A stretch of 11,572 nt of DNA from DAIRET01 sp036795455. Its GTDB lineage: Bacteria > Bacteroidota > Ignavibacteria > Ignavibacteriales > Ignavibacteriaceae. Positions within the stretch are counted from its first letter, which is position 1. Each line of letters opens with the position of its first letter. The translations under genes were made by a program, and so were the position numbers. Where the stretch lies: assembly GCA_036795455.1 (NCBI GenBank), contig DAIRET010000085.1:1-11572 (forward strand), written 5' to 3'. This document shows, one piece after another, positions 1-6,468 of the stretch. The notes under the pieces are model-generated. The model made no database searches. It had not been told where the DNA came from and saw nothing but the letters and a program-made list of their open reading frames with translations.

Positions 1-475
1 TCCCGACTTTTTTCAGTCGCGAATTTTTCATGGTCTCTTTAATTTTGATTACATCTAAAATGCTTTTAAATGAGAATACATTCGTATAGCCGCCAGATAA
101 ATCAAAAGGGATAACTGCGGATGAACCGGTTGCAAGTATTAATTTATCATATTCAAATTTATAGATGTTATTGTCGGTAAGGTTTCTTACAAAGATTGTT
201 TTTTCTTTTCTGCTAATATCTTCAACTTGATGGTTGACGTATACCTTAACACCCTTCTCATTAAAAAAAGAAAGCTCATCGTAAAAAACTATTTTTTTAT
301 AATCTTCGATAACTCCCGAAAGCAAATAAGGTAACTCACATGTACCTGTGGAGATGAAGCCGGATTGCTCAAACATAATGACTTCAGATTCAGGATTAGC
401 TCGTTTAGCTTTAGCTGCCGCAGCAGGTCCCGCTGCATTACCTCCAACAACAATTATTTTGGAAGCGTATTTCAT
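1..475 (-). CDS. CoA-disulfide reductase-like FAD/NAD(P)H oxidoreductase (partial, N-terminal 158 codons)
   Basis: My own translation of the minus strand from the ATG at 475 gives an open frame that runs off the left edge. The N-terminus is a Rossmann FAD-binding motif (residues 9-21, VVGGNAAGPAAAA). An acidic residue at the end of the second strand follows (E36), then STGTCELPYLLSG with a cysteine at residue 46. That places the cysteine where CoA-disulfide reductases and related NADH oxidases or persulfide reductases carry their single redox-active Cys (as in the family motif SYGACGLPY). A second conserved block, LILATGSSAVIP, lies near residue 120. The family is cytoplasmic and reduces CoA-disulfide, persulfides or O2 with NAD(P)H. 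Which substrate applies here cannot be told without the C-terminal half; a rhodanese or other C-terminal fusion is possible. The start overlaps the der stop as ATGA (472-475), implying translational coupling. The family call is solid; the exact activity is inferred. Confidence 0.85.
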   Translation of the reverse strand, partial: MKYASKIIVVGGNAAGPAAAAKAKRANPESEVIMFEQSGFISTGTCELPYLLSGVIEDYKKIVFYDELSFFNEKGVKVYVNHQVEDISRKEKTIFVRNLTDNNIYKFEYDKLILATGSSAVIPFDLSGGYTNVFSFKSILDVIKIKETMKNSRLKKVG

Positions 476-1782
476 TTTTGTTTGAAACTCAAAGTAAATG
501 GAACTCCCATAAACCCGAATTTTCTTCTGATCAGTTTCTCAAGAAATCTTTTATAATTATCATTAATATACTGCGGATAACTTGTAAAAAATAAAAATAC
601 CGGGTAATTGCTGCCGACCTGGTTAATGAATTTTATTTTTACTTCTCTTCCTGTCGGGGTAGTCGGTGGAGGTGTTTTTTCAATTTCAGGGAGAAGTGTT
701 TCGTTCAATTCATTCGTTGATATTTTCTTCTTTCTTTCCTTCTCAATTTCCAATGAAAGCTCAATCAATTTGAATATTCTTTGCTTTGTTAATGCAGAGA
801 TAAACATTATAGGTATATAATCAATACTCCCGATTTTTTCTCTTAATGCATTCTCATAACTTTTTGCAGTATTTGTATCTTTCTCAATAAGGTCCCACTT
901 ATTGACTGCAAGAATTATTCCTTTACGTCGTGAAATAGCTTCATCAATTATTCTTTGGTCCTGTTTCTCCAGACCAACCGCAGAATCAATCATAATTATC
1001 GAGATATCAGATTCGGCAATAGCTTTAAGCGAACGTATTGAAGAAAAGAATTCGATACTTTCATCTACTTTTGATTTTTTCCTTAGTCCAGCCGTATCAA
1101 TCAGTACAATTTCTTGCCCGTAGTATTTTAAAATCGAGTCGATGCTATCCCTTGTTGTACCGGGAATATCGGTTACAATACTTCTGTCATAACCGAGCAG
1201 TGCATTCGTCAAGGATGATTTGCCAACATTAGGGCGACCTACAATAGCAATTTTCAAACGTGTATCTTCATCCTCTTCACCGGCAGGATGAAAGTCTTCT
1301 GTAAGAATATCAAGGAAATCTCCCACTCCCCTTCCAGCAATTGCCGAAACCGGGATAGGTTCATCAATTCCGAGTTGATGAAATTCAGCCGTATAAGATT
1401 CGTAATTTTCCGAATCAATTTTATTTACCAATAAAAAGAATTTCTTCCCCGAATTACGAAGCATTCTTGTTATTTCTTTATCAACCGGTGTTATCCCATC
1501 TCTTCCGTCAACGAGGAATATAATTTTGTCCGATTCTTCAATTGCGATTTTTACTTGCTCACGGATTGCGGTTTCGAACAAGTCGGGCGAATCCGGTACA
1601 AATCCCCCGGTATCAATCAATCTAAATTCTTTCCCGTTCCATTCAACTTCTCCATAATTTCTATCCCGTGTAACTCCACTTGTATTATCTACAATTGCAT
1701 CCCGTTTTCCGACGAGGCGGTTAAAAAATGTTGATTTGCCGACGTTTGGTCTGCCTACTATTACGACTAAAGGTGTTTTCAT
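472..1782 (-). CDS. der: GTPase Der (EngA), ribosome assembly factor
   Basis: Der has two tandem GTPase domains and a C-terminal KH-like domain. It binds the maturing 50S ribosomal subunit in the cytoplasm and is essential in bacteria studied. Both G domains are complete. The first has GRPNVGKS at 10-17, DTGG at 57-60 and NKID at 120-123. The second has GRPNVGKS at 182-189, DTAG at 229-232 and NKWD at 294-297. An acidic linker (about 166-174) joins them. Residues about 360-436 form the KH-like tail, ending in GVPFTLSFKQK in place of the usual GTPIRIEFR-type ending. The length of 436 aa is normal. The ATG at 1782 sits directly before the first G1 strand, so the start is secure. The gene overlaps the downstream oxidoreductase by 4 bp. 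It probably has its own promoter (1813-1844) in the 136-bp gap after the SulP gene. Confidence 0.97.
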   Translation of the reverse strand: MKTPLVVIVGRPNVGKSTFFNRLVGKRDAIVDNTSGVTRDRNYGEVEWNGKEFRLIDTGGFVPDSPDLFETAIREQVKIAIEESDKIIFLVDGRDGITPVDKEITRMLRNSGKKFFLLVNKIDSENYESYTAEFHQLGIDEPIPVSAIAGRGVGDFLDILTEDFHPAGEEDEDTRLKIAIVGRPNVGKSSLTNALLGYDRSIVTDIPGTTRDSIDSILKYYGQEIVLIDTAGLRKKSKVDESIEFFSSIRSLKAIAESDISIIMIDSAVGLEKQDQRIIDEAISRRKGIILAVNKWDLIEKDTNTAKSYENALREKIGSIDYIPIMFISALTKQRIFKLIELSLEIEKERKKKISTNELNETLLPEIEKTPPPTTPTGREVKIKFINQVGSNYPVFLFFTSYPQYINDNYKRFLEKLIRRKFGFMGVPFTLSFKQK

Positions 1783-1812
1783 ATTCTTTTATAACAAATT
1801 AATTCTTTTATG

Positions 1813-1844
1813 CAAAGATAAAACAATGACGATGATAATGGAAA
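1813..1844 (-). promoter_or_regulatory. Candidate Bacteroidota-type promoter for der
   Basis: On the minus strand TTTC (1844-1841) is followed after 20 bases by TATCTTTG (1820-1813). This fits the Bacteroidota primary-sigma consensus TTTG-N19/20-TAnnTTTG, with one mismatch in the -33 box. It would place the transcript start about 25 nt before the der ATG. Supported by position and motif only. Confidence 0.4.
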
Positions 1845-1918
1845 TTGGACTTCCATGCAATATTTATTATTGATAGAGATTTCACAAGTAAATAAAAGAG
1901 TCTTTACTTAATAGAAAA

Positions 1919-3634
1919 TTATTCTCCTTTATCCATTTCTCGCTTAACAACCGGTATGAAATCATCCGGTCTACCTACTTTAGGTAAACCGAGAAGCTCT
2001 CTTGCTCTATCAAGTGCATCGTCAATATTCCCGAATAAATTCTCTTCGCCGATTTCATCTATTAAATTATATTGTGTTAATGCAAATAACGGTTGGGCAT
2101 GTACACCGGATAAAACGAGTTTTACTCCTTCTTTTTTATTGTCGGCAATAATCTCACTTAAAAGATTCAAACCGGTTGCATCAATTGCGAGGACATTTCT
2201 CATTCGGAGTATCATTATTTTAGGCGGATTTTCAACTCGCTGCATTATTTCTTTAAATTTAGTTGCGGCACCGAAAAAGAATGGACCTGTAATTTCGTAA
2301 ACTTCAACACCCTTCGGGACATTTTTATTTTGTATCGAATTAGCATCTTCAATTTCTTCCTGGTCTTTCAGCTCGCTTGTAATAACAGAAATATTTGTAA
2401 CATTAGCCATACGGTGCATGAACAGAATAACCGCCAGAATCATCCCAATTTCAATTGCTACCGTTAAATCAAAGATTACAGTTAAACCGAAAGTAGTTAT
2501 CAGAACGATGACATCACTTTTGGGACTTTTTAACAACCTTTTAAAAATATGATACTCACTCATATTAAAAGCTACAACAACAAGTATAGCTGCTAAAGTC
2601 GCCATCGGAATTAACTTAGCCCATTGTCCTAGAAGAAGCATTATCATCAATAATGTAACTGCGTGTACAATGCCTGAAATCGGTGTTCGACCACCATTTT
2701 TAATATTTGTTGCTGTTCTTGCTATTGCTCCGGTTACAGGAATACCGCCGAAAATCGGTGATAAAATATTGGCGACACCATTAGCAATCAATTCCATATT
2801 TGATTTATGTTTACTTCCAATCATACCATCGGCAACCACTGCGGAAAGGAGAGCTTCTATCGAAGCCAGAATAGCTATTGTTGTTGCCGGCATTAGTAAA
2901 CCTTTTATCATAGCAAAGTCAATTGAAGGAATTGATGGTTCCGGGAAACTTGAAGGTATAGCCCCGAACCTGGTTTCTATTGTATCAACATTTAGATTGA
3001 AAAATTGAACCAATGTAGTTGTAACTAATATTGCAATTATTGAACCGGGTATTTTCTTCGATATTTTGGGCCAGAATAAAATGATAAATAGCGCGAGCAA
3101 ACCCATCCCCAGTGTTTCATAATTGATAGTTGAAAAATTTTGAAAATATACAATCCATTTTTCAATAAAGTCTGCCGGCACCTTTTCGATATTCAACCCG
3201 AAAAAATCACTAACCTGGCTTGAAAATATTACAACTGCAATACCGCTTGTGAATCCTACCACAACCGGGAAAGGAATGAATTTAATAACGGAGCCGAATT
3301 GAGCAAAACCCATAATAACAAGAATGATTCCCGCCATTATTGTAGCAATCATCAACCCGTTGACACCGTATTGTTGAACTATTCCGTAAACAATAATAAT
3401 GAAAGCACCTGTAGGTCCCCCAATCTGAACACGGCTTCCACCCAGTAATGAAACAATAAAGCCGCCTATTATTGCCGTAATTATCCCTTTCTCAGGTGAT
3501 ACACCGGAGGCAATTCCAAAGGCGATTGCAAGCGGTAATGCAACTATACCGACTAAAATGCCGGCTATTATATCGTTTGTAAACTGCTTCCTTGTTAGCT
3601 TAGGTAGTAATACAAACAGTTTCGGTTTAAACAC
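1919..3634 (-). CDS. SulP-family anion transporter with STAS domain
   Basis: This is a 571-aa inner-membrane transporter of the SulP/SLC26 family, whose members carry sulfate, bicarbonate, other anions or dicarboxylates. The hydrophobic region covers about residues 20-410 and includes the early family motif LPLAIAFGIASGVSPEKG (33-50). Also visible are GGPTGAF and the signature segment GAIARTATNIKNGGRTPISG in the second half of the core. The cytoplasmic STAS domain spans about 442-548 and has the conserved loop as DATG (485-488). A charged tail of about 20 residues follows. The substrate cannot be read from the sequence; nothing nearby points clearly to sulfur or carbon uptake. The GTG start at 3634 is chosen because GAGG lies 5 bases upstream and the cytoplasmic N-terminus then has the family's normal length. 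It sits 71 bp after the CorC-like gene and 136 bp before der. Confidence 0.93.
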   Translation of the reverse strand: MFKPKLFVLLPKLTRKQFTNDIIAGILVGIVALPLAIAFGIASGVSPEKGIITAIIGGFIVSLLGGSRVQIGGPTGAFIIIVYGIVQQYGVNGLMIATIMAGIILVIMGFAQFGSVIKFIPFPVVVGFTSGIAVVIFSSQVSDFFGLNIEKVPADFIEKWIVYFQNFSTINYETLGMGLLALFIILFWPKISKKIPGSIIAILVTTTLVQFFNLNVDTIETRFGAIPSSFPEPSIPSIDFAMIKGLLMPATTIAILASIEALLSAVVADGMIGSKHKSNMELIANGVANILSPIFGGIPVTGAIARTATNIKNGGRTPISGIVHAVTLLMIMLLLGQWAKLIPMATLAAILVVVAFNMSEYHIFKRLLKSPKSDVIVLITTFGLTVIFDLTVAIEIGMILAVILFMHRMANVTNISVITSELKDQEEIEDANSIQNKNVPKGVEVYEITGPFFFGAATKFKEIMQRVENPPKIMILRMRNVLAIDATGLNLLSEIIADNKKEGVKLVLSGVHAQPLFALTQYNLIDEIGEENLFGNIDDALDRARELLGLPKVGRPDDFIPVVKREMDKGE

Positions 3635-3639
3635 TTTTT

Positions 3640-3643
3640 CCTC
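3640..3643 (-). promoter_or_regulatory. Ribosome binding site of the SulP gene (supports GTG start)
   Basis: The minus strand reads TTGAGGAAAAAGTG, with GAGG five bases before the GTG at 3634. It is the clearest Shine-Dalgarno sequence in the window, where most starts lack one, and it decides the non-ATG start. Confidence 0.6.
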
Positions 3644-3705
3644 AAAAAATTAAAATCAAGGTTGTAAATGTAAGGAAAACCAAGTTATAAGATATAAGAT
3701 TACGG

Positions 3706-4932
3706 TTATTTTTCTTCTTTGTTCAGTGCAAGTTTTATTAGATCAATCTTCACCTGGTTAGCCCGAACGACAAGGATTTGGTAATCATCAATAGTGATTG
3801 TTTCGTTCGTCAACGGAATTCTGCCTGTTTTTGCGGTTATAAAGCCGGCAACAGTTTCGTAGTCGCCTGTTGGAAAATTTAAATCGAAAGTTTCATTCAA
3901 ATGGTCAATCTCTGTTTTACCGCTAATTAGGAAGGTATTCTCACCGATTTTTTTACAGATATTTTCATCAACATCGTACTCGTCCTTAATCTCACCGAAT
4001 AATTCTTCTATAATATCCTCCATAGTAACAATACCGGCAGTACCGCCGAATTCATCTACAACTACGGCAATAGAAAGTTTTTTTTCGAGCAGTTCATTCA
4101 ATATATCAATGCTCTTTTTTGTTTCAGGAACGAAAATAATTTCCCTCAAAATACTTTTCAAATTCTTTGGTGCAGTGAATAGATCATAAGCAAGTATAAA
4201 TCCTTTAATGTTATCCAGGTTCTCTTCATATACCGGAAGCTTTGAATAACCGGAATCAATAAAAACGGAAACAACGTCGTTTAACTCGGTATCAAGTTCA
4301 ACTCCGACAATTTCAGTTCTGGGACGCATAGCTTCATACACCCGCTGTTCCCTCAAATCCAACACTTTTTTTATAATGTTACTATCGGTTTTATTAACTG
4401 TCCCTGCTTGCTGACTCTCATTAACAAGATATTCGATATCTTCTCTTGTAAATAAATTTGAAATACTTTCTCTGCTAACATTGTTACTGGATAATTTTGA
4501 AGAGAGGGATTCCATTATTTTAACAACAGGAAAAAGTAAAAGACTAATAAAACGAATTGCCAGCGAAGAAAAGAGCATAAATCTTTCAGCCATTTCCCTT
4601 GCTATGTATTTCGGAATCAGTTCACCCAAAAGTAAAAGAATAAGTGTTGAAACAAGTAAGATCGTCCAATCAGTAAATTGGAATAATTGATAAAAGATAA
4701 CCGCACTTACTGAGGCAAAAGCAATATTTGTTATATTGTTACCGATTAGAATTGTTGAAAAGAAACGCTCCGGGTGATTTATAAAGAACATTGCACTTTT
4801 AGCAGCAATATTCTCTTTCCTGGATTTAATCTCAATTTTTATCCTGTTGGCAATTACAAAAGCCATTTCGCTGCCGGAGAAAAATCCGCTGAATAAAAGC
4901 AGTACAAAAAGTAAAATAAAATCGGAAGCCAT
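3706..4932 (-). CDS. HlyC/CorC-family membrane protein: CNNM (DUF21) domain, CBS pair, CorC/HlyC domain
   Basis: This is a 408-aa inner-membrane protein of the CNNM/CorC family, members of which have been tied to Mg2+ efflux or divalent-cation homeostasis. The N-terminal CNNM (DUF21) domain covers about 1-145, with FSGSE (18-22), IGNNITN (63-69) and GELIPK (103-108), the segments that line the Mg2+ site in characterised homologues. A CBS pair follows (about 200-325), opening with MRPRTEI (202-208) and containing VVDEFGGTAGIVTMEDIIEE (291-310). The C-terminal CorC_HlyC domain covers about 330-405. All domains are complete and the length is normal. The ATG at 4932 shares one base with the stop of the upstream lipoprotein gene (TGATG), so translation is probably coupled. 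The old name 'hemolysin C' should not be read as meaning a toxin. The transported ion is inferred from the family. Confidence 0.93.
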   Translation of the reverse strand: MASDFILLFVLLLFSGFFSGSEMAFVIANRIKIEIKSRKENIAAKSAMFFINHPERFFSTILIGNNITNIAFASVSAVIFYQLFQFTDWTILLVSTLILLLLGELIPKYIAREMAERFMLFSSLAIRFISLLLFPVVKIMESLSSKLSSNNVSRESISNLFTREDIEYLVNESQQAGTVNKTDSNIIKKVLDLREQRVYEAMRPRTEIVGVELDTELNDVVSVFIDSGYSKLPVYEENLDNIKGFILAYDLFTAPKNLKSILREIIFVPETKKSIDILNELLEKKLSIAVVVDEFGGTAGIVTMEDIIEELFGEIKDEYDVDENICKKIGENTFLISGKTEIDHLNETFDLNFPTGDYETVAGFITAKTGRIPLTNETITIDDYQILVVRANQVKIDLIKLALNKEEK

Positions 4933-5375
4933 CAGTATACTTTATTAATAATTACACTATCTTTAACTGTACTGTACTCCACATCATCTATTAAAAAAAT
5001 ACATTTAATTGAAATATCTTTTTCAATATCAAGTTTTGTAACGAGAAGTCTTTTAAGAGTGTGAAAACTAAACAGGTGTGCAGTAACTCCATCTTTCTTT
5101 TTGGTTGAATACTCATATACGGGAGTAAATTCAAATAATGTTCTTCCGTTTTGAGTAACGACAATATTCATGCTTGATACATACGGAATTATTACATCAT
5201 CCTGAGAATAAATGTCCAATCTTCCAGTCATATGAAAACTAGGAGTTCCTCCGGGCATTAGATCTATCCATGTATAGATATCAGAAAGCTCGTGTAAGAA
5301 TTTATTTTCCTTACTTTGCAGCGAACTACAACCCCAAAAGAGGAATGGAATAATCAATACTGGTAATATTTTCAT
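4932..5375 (-). CDS. Putative small lipoprotein, function unknown
   Basis: I do not recognise this 147-aa protein. It begins with a short signal (MKILPVLIIPFLFWGCSS). The hydrophobic stretch ends in FWGC, with the candidate lipidated cysteine at residue 16; the residue before the lipobox is aromatic, so the match is acceptable but not perfect. The mature part is about 130 residues, soluble-looking, rich in alternating hydrophobic residues and probably mostly beta. It has a second Cys near residue 125 but no catalytic motif I can name. A serine at +2 after the cysteine would allow outer-membrane or periplasmic sorting, which is not proven. It is tightly packed: ATGA overlap with the end of ubiA (5372-5375) and TGATG overlap with the CorC-like gene. 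It is probably an envelope protein expressed with its two membrane-protein neighbours. Confidence 0.8.
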   Translation of the reverse strand: MKILPVLIIPFLFWGCSSLQSKENKFLHELSDIYTWIDLMPGGTPSFHMTGRLDIYSQDDVIIPYVSSMNIVVTQNGRTLFEFTPVYEYSTKKKDGVTAHLFSFHTLKRLLVTKLDIEKDISIKCIFLIDDVEYSTVKDSVIINKVY

Positions 5376-6256
5376 AAGCCGAATATATGATAAACTATCA
5401 GAACAACAAATGCCCCGTATAATACAATATTGATTATCATTGGAATATCTGTCAGCATTATTTCAGTAGTATACTCTCCTTTTTTATCATTTATTACAAG
5501 GTACATGTAACGGAATATTCCAAATACAACAAACGGGGTAGTATATATTAAATTTTCTGTATTAAAAATAGTAACTGTTCTCGGAGACACTGTATAAAGA
5601 GCGTAACAAATTATAACACCGGCGGATGCAACAGTAGCCATCTGGTCGATAAATCCAATCGAATAGTATTCAAGCACCTTTCTTGTTGTGTTCTGGTTTT
5701 GTGTATAAAACAATTCAAGTTCACTACGTCTTTTCATAACGGCAAGGAATAAGGAAATAAACATAGTTGTAAGAATAAGCCAGCTTGATATTTCGACATT
5801 AATTACAAATCCCCCGGCTCCTATTCGCAACATGAATCCTGCAGCAATTGAGAATATATCAAGAAGTACAATATGCTTCAGAGAAAGTGAGTATAATAGG
5901 TTTATTACAAAATAGGTTAGAGCCATAATTGAAAACTGCCAGTTTAATAAAAATAGCATAGCGATTTCGATTAATACTAGTAGTACTGCAATCATCAATG
6001 CGTTTTTAACTGTAATTGCACCTGAAGCGATTGGTCTGCTTTTCTTGACAGGATGTTTTTTATCTGCGTCAATATCTGCTATGTCATTAATAATGTATAC
6101 TATACTTGATAAAATGCAAAATGCAATAAACCCTATTACTGTAGTAATGAAGTATTCATAATGAAATAGGTGCTTCGCAAATATCAATGGAACAAAAATG
6201 AAGACATTTTTTATCCATTGCGGTACTCGTAATAGTTTTATATAAGTTGATAGCAT
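5372..6256 (-). CDS. UbiA-family prenyltransferase, decaprenyl-phosphate phosphoribosyltransferase-like
   Basis: This is a 294-aa polytopic membrane protein with about eight or nine hydrophobic segments, the usual size for UbiA. The first Asp-rich motif is NDIADIDAD (57-65), followed by KKHPVKKSRPIASG, which closely resembles mycobacterial DPPR synthase (Rv3806c type). The N-terminal RVPQWIKN (10-17), YSLSLKHIVLLD (122-133), R144 and MKRRSELEL (174-182) are also typical of that subgroup rather than of ubiquinone, menaquinone or heme branches. By family the enzyme moves 5-phosphoribose from PRPP to a polyprenyl phosphate at the inner membrane, giving a lipid-linked sugar donor for the envelope. 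No partner phosphatase or DprE-type oxidase gene is present in the window, so the end use is unknown. The ATG overlaps the preceding mutase remnant by one base (TAATG), and the stop overlaps the lipoprotein start. Confidence 0.85.
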   Translation of the reverse strand: MLSTYIKLLRVPQWIKNVFIFVPLIFAKHLFHYEYFITTVIGFIAFCILSSIVYIINDIADIDADKKHPVKKSRPIASGAITVKNALMIAVLLVLIEIAMLFLLNWQFSIMALTYFVINLLYSLSLKHIVLLDIFSIAAGFMLRIGAGGFVINVEISSWLILTTMFISLFLAVMKRRSELELFYTQNQNTTRKVLEYYSIGFIDQMATVASAGVIICYALYTVSPRTVTIFNTENLIYTTPFVVFGIFRYMYLVINDKKGEYTTEIMLTDIPMIINIVLYGAFVVLIVYHIFGL

Positions 6257-6468
6257 TAAAATATTGATGTTTCTTCATAAATACCGAAGACTTCTTTCAA
6301 TTCACCAACCATTTCGCCAAGTGTAACATAATTCATTGCGGCTTCCAATAGTATAGGCATTAAGTTGCTTCCATCTACTGCCGCACGGTTGATTTCTTTT
6401 AAAGAAGTTTTTACTGCTTCTAAATTACGACTTTGTTTTAAATCAGCCAACCGGGTTAAACTGTTTTT
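6256..6468 (-). pseudogene. C-terminal remnant of methylmalonyl-CoA mutase (acyl-CoA mutase large subunit family)
   Basis: The frame is open from the codon after the mutL stop to the TAA at 6256-6258, 71 codons in all. Using the TTG at 6450 as start gives 64 aa. The residues match the very end of the mutase catalytic (TIM-barrel) chain. DGSNLMPILLEAAMNYVTLGE and the following VFGIYEE correspond to the family pattern (G-NLMP-ILEAV-AYATLGEI..VLREVFG-Y). The upstream part (SLTRLADLKQSRNLEAV) also fits the preceding helix (RL..LK..R), so homology reaches almost to the mutL stop. Full mutase chains have over 500 residues, so about 85% is missing, including the CoA and B12 contact regions, and no catalysis is expected. 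There is no good SD before the TTG. It is either a deletion remnant or a short coupling ORF for ubiA, whose ATG overlaps its stop. Confidence 0.7.

Noticed and set aside
1838..1856. ATGGAA/TTCCAT inverted repeat overlapping the der promoter candidate.
   Set aside because: Six-base arms are too short to distinguish from chance; it might be an operator, but nothing else supports this.
1886..1909. AAGTAAA/TTTACTT inverted repeat 10 bp past the SulP stop, considered as a terminator.
   Set aside because: The 7-bp arms have only one G-C pair, and there is no T run after it on the minus strand.
1956..3008. Two plus-strand open frames of 112-114 codons opposite the SulP gene (and similar ones opposite der, mutL, corC and the receptor).
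   Set aside because: They lie wholly antisense to confident genes, have no family features, and reflect the codon pattern of the true strand.
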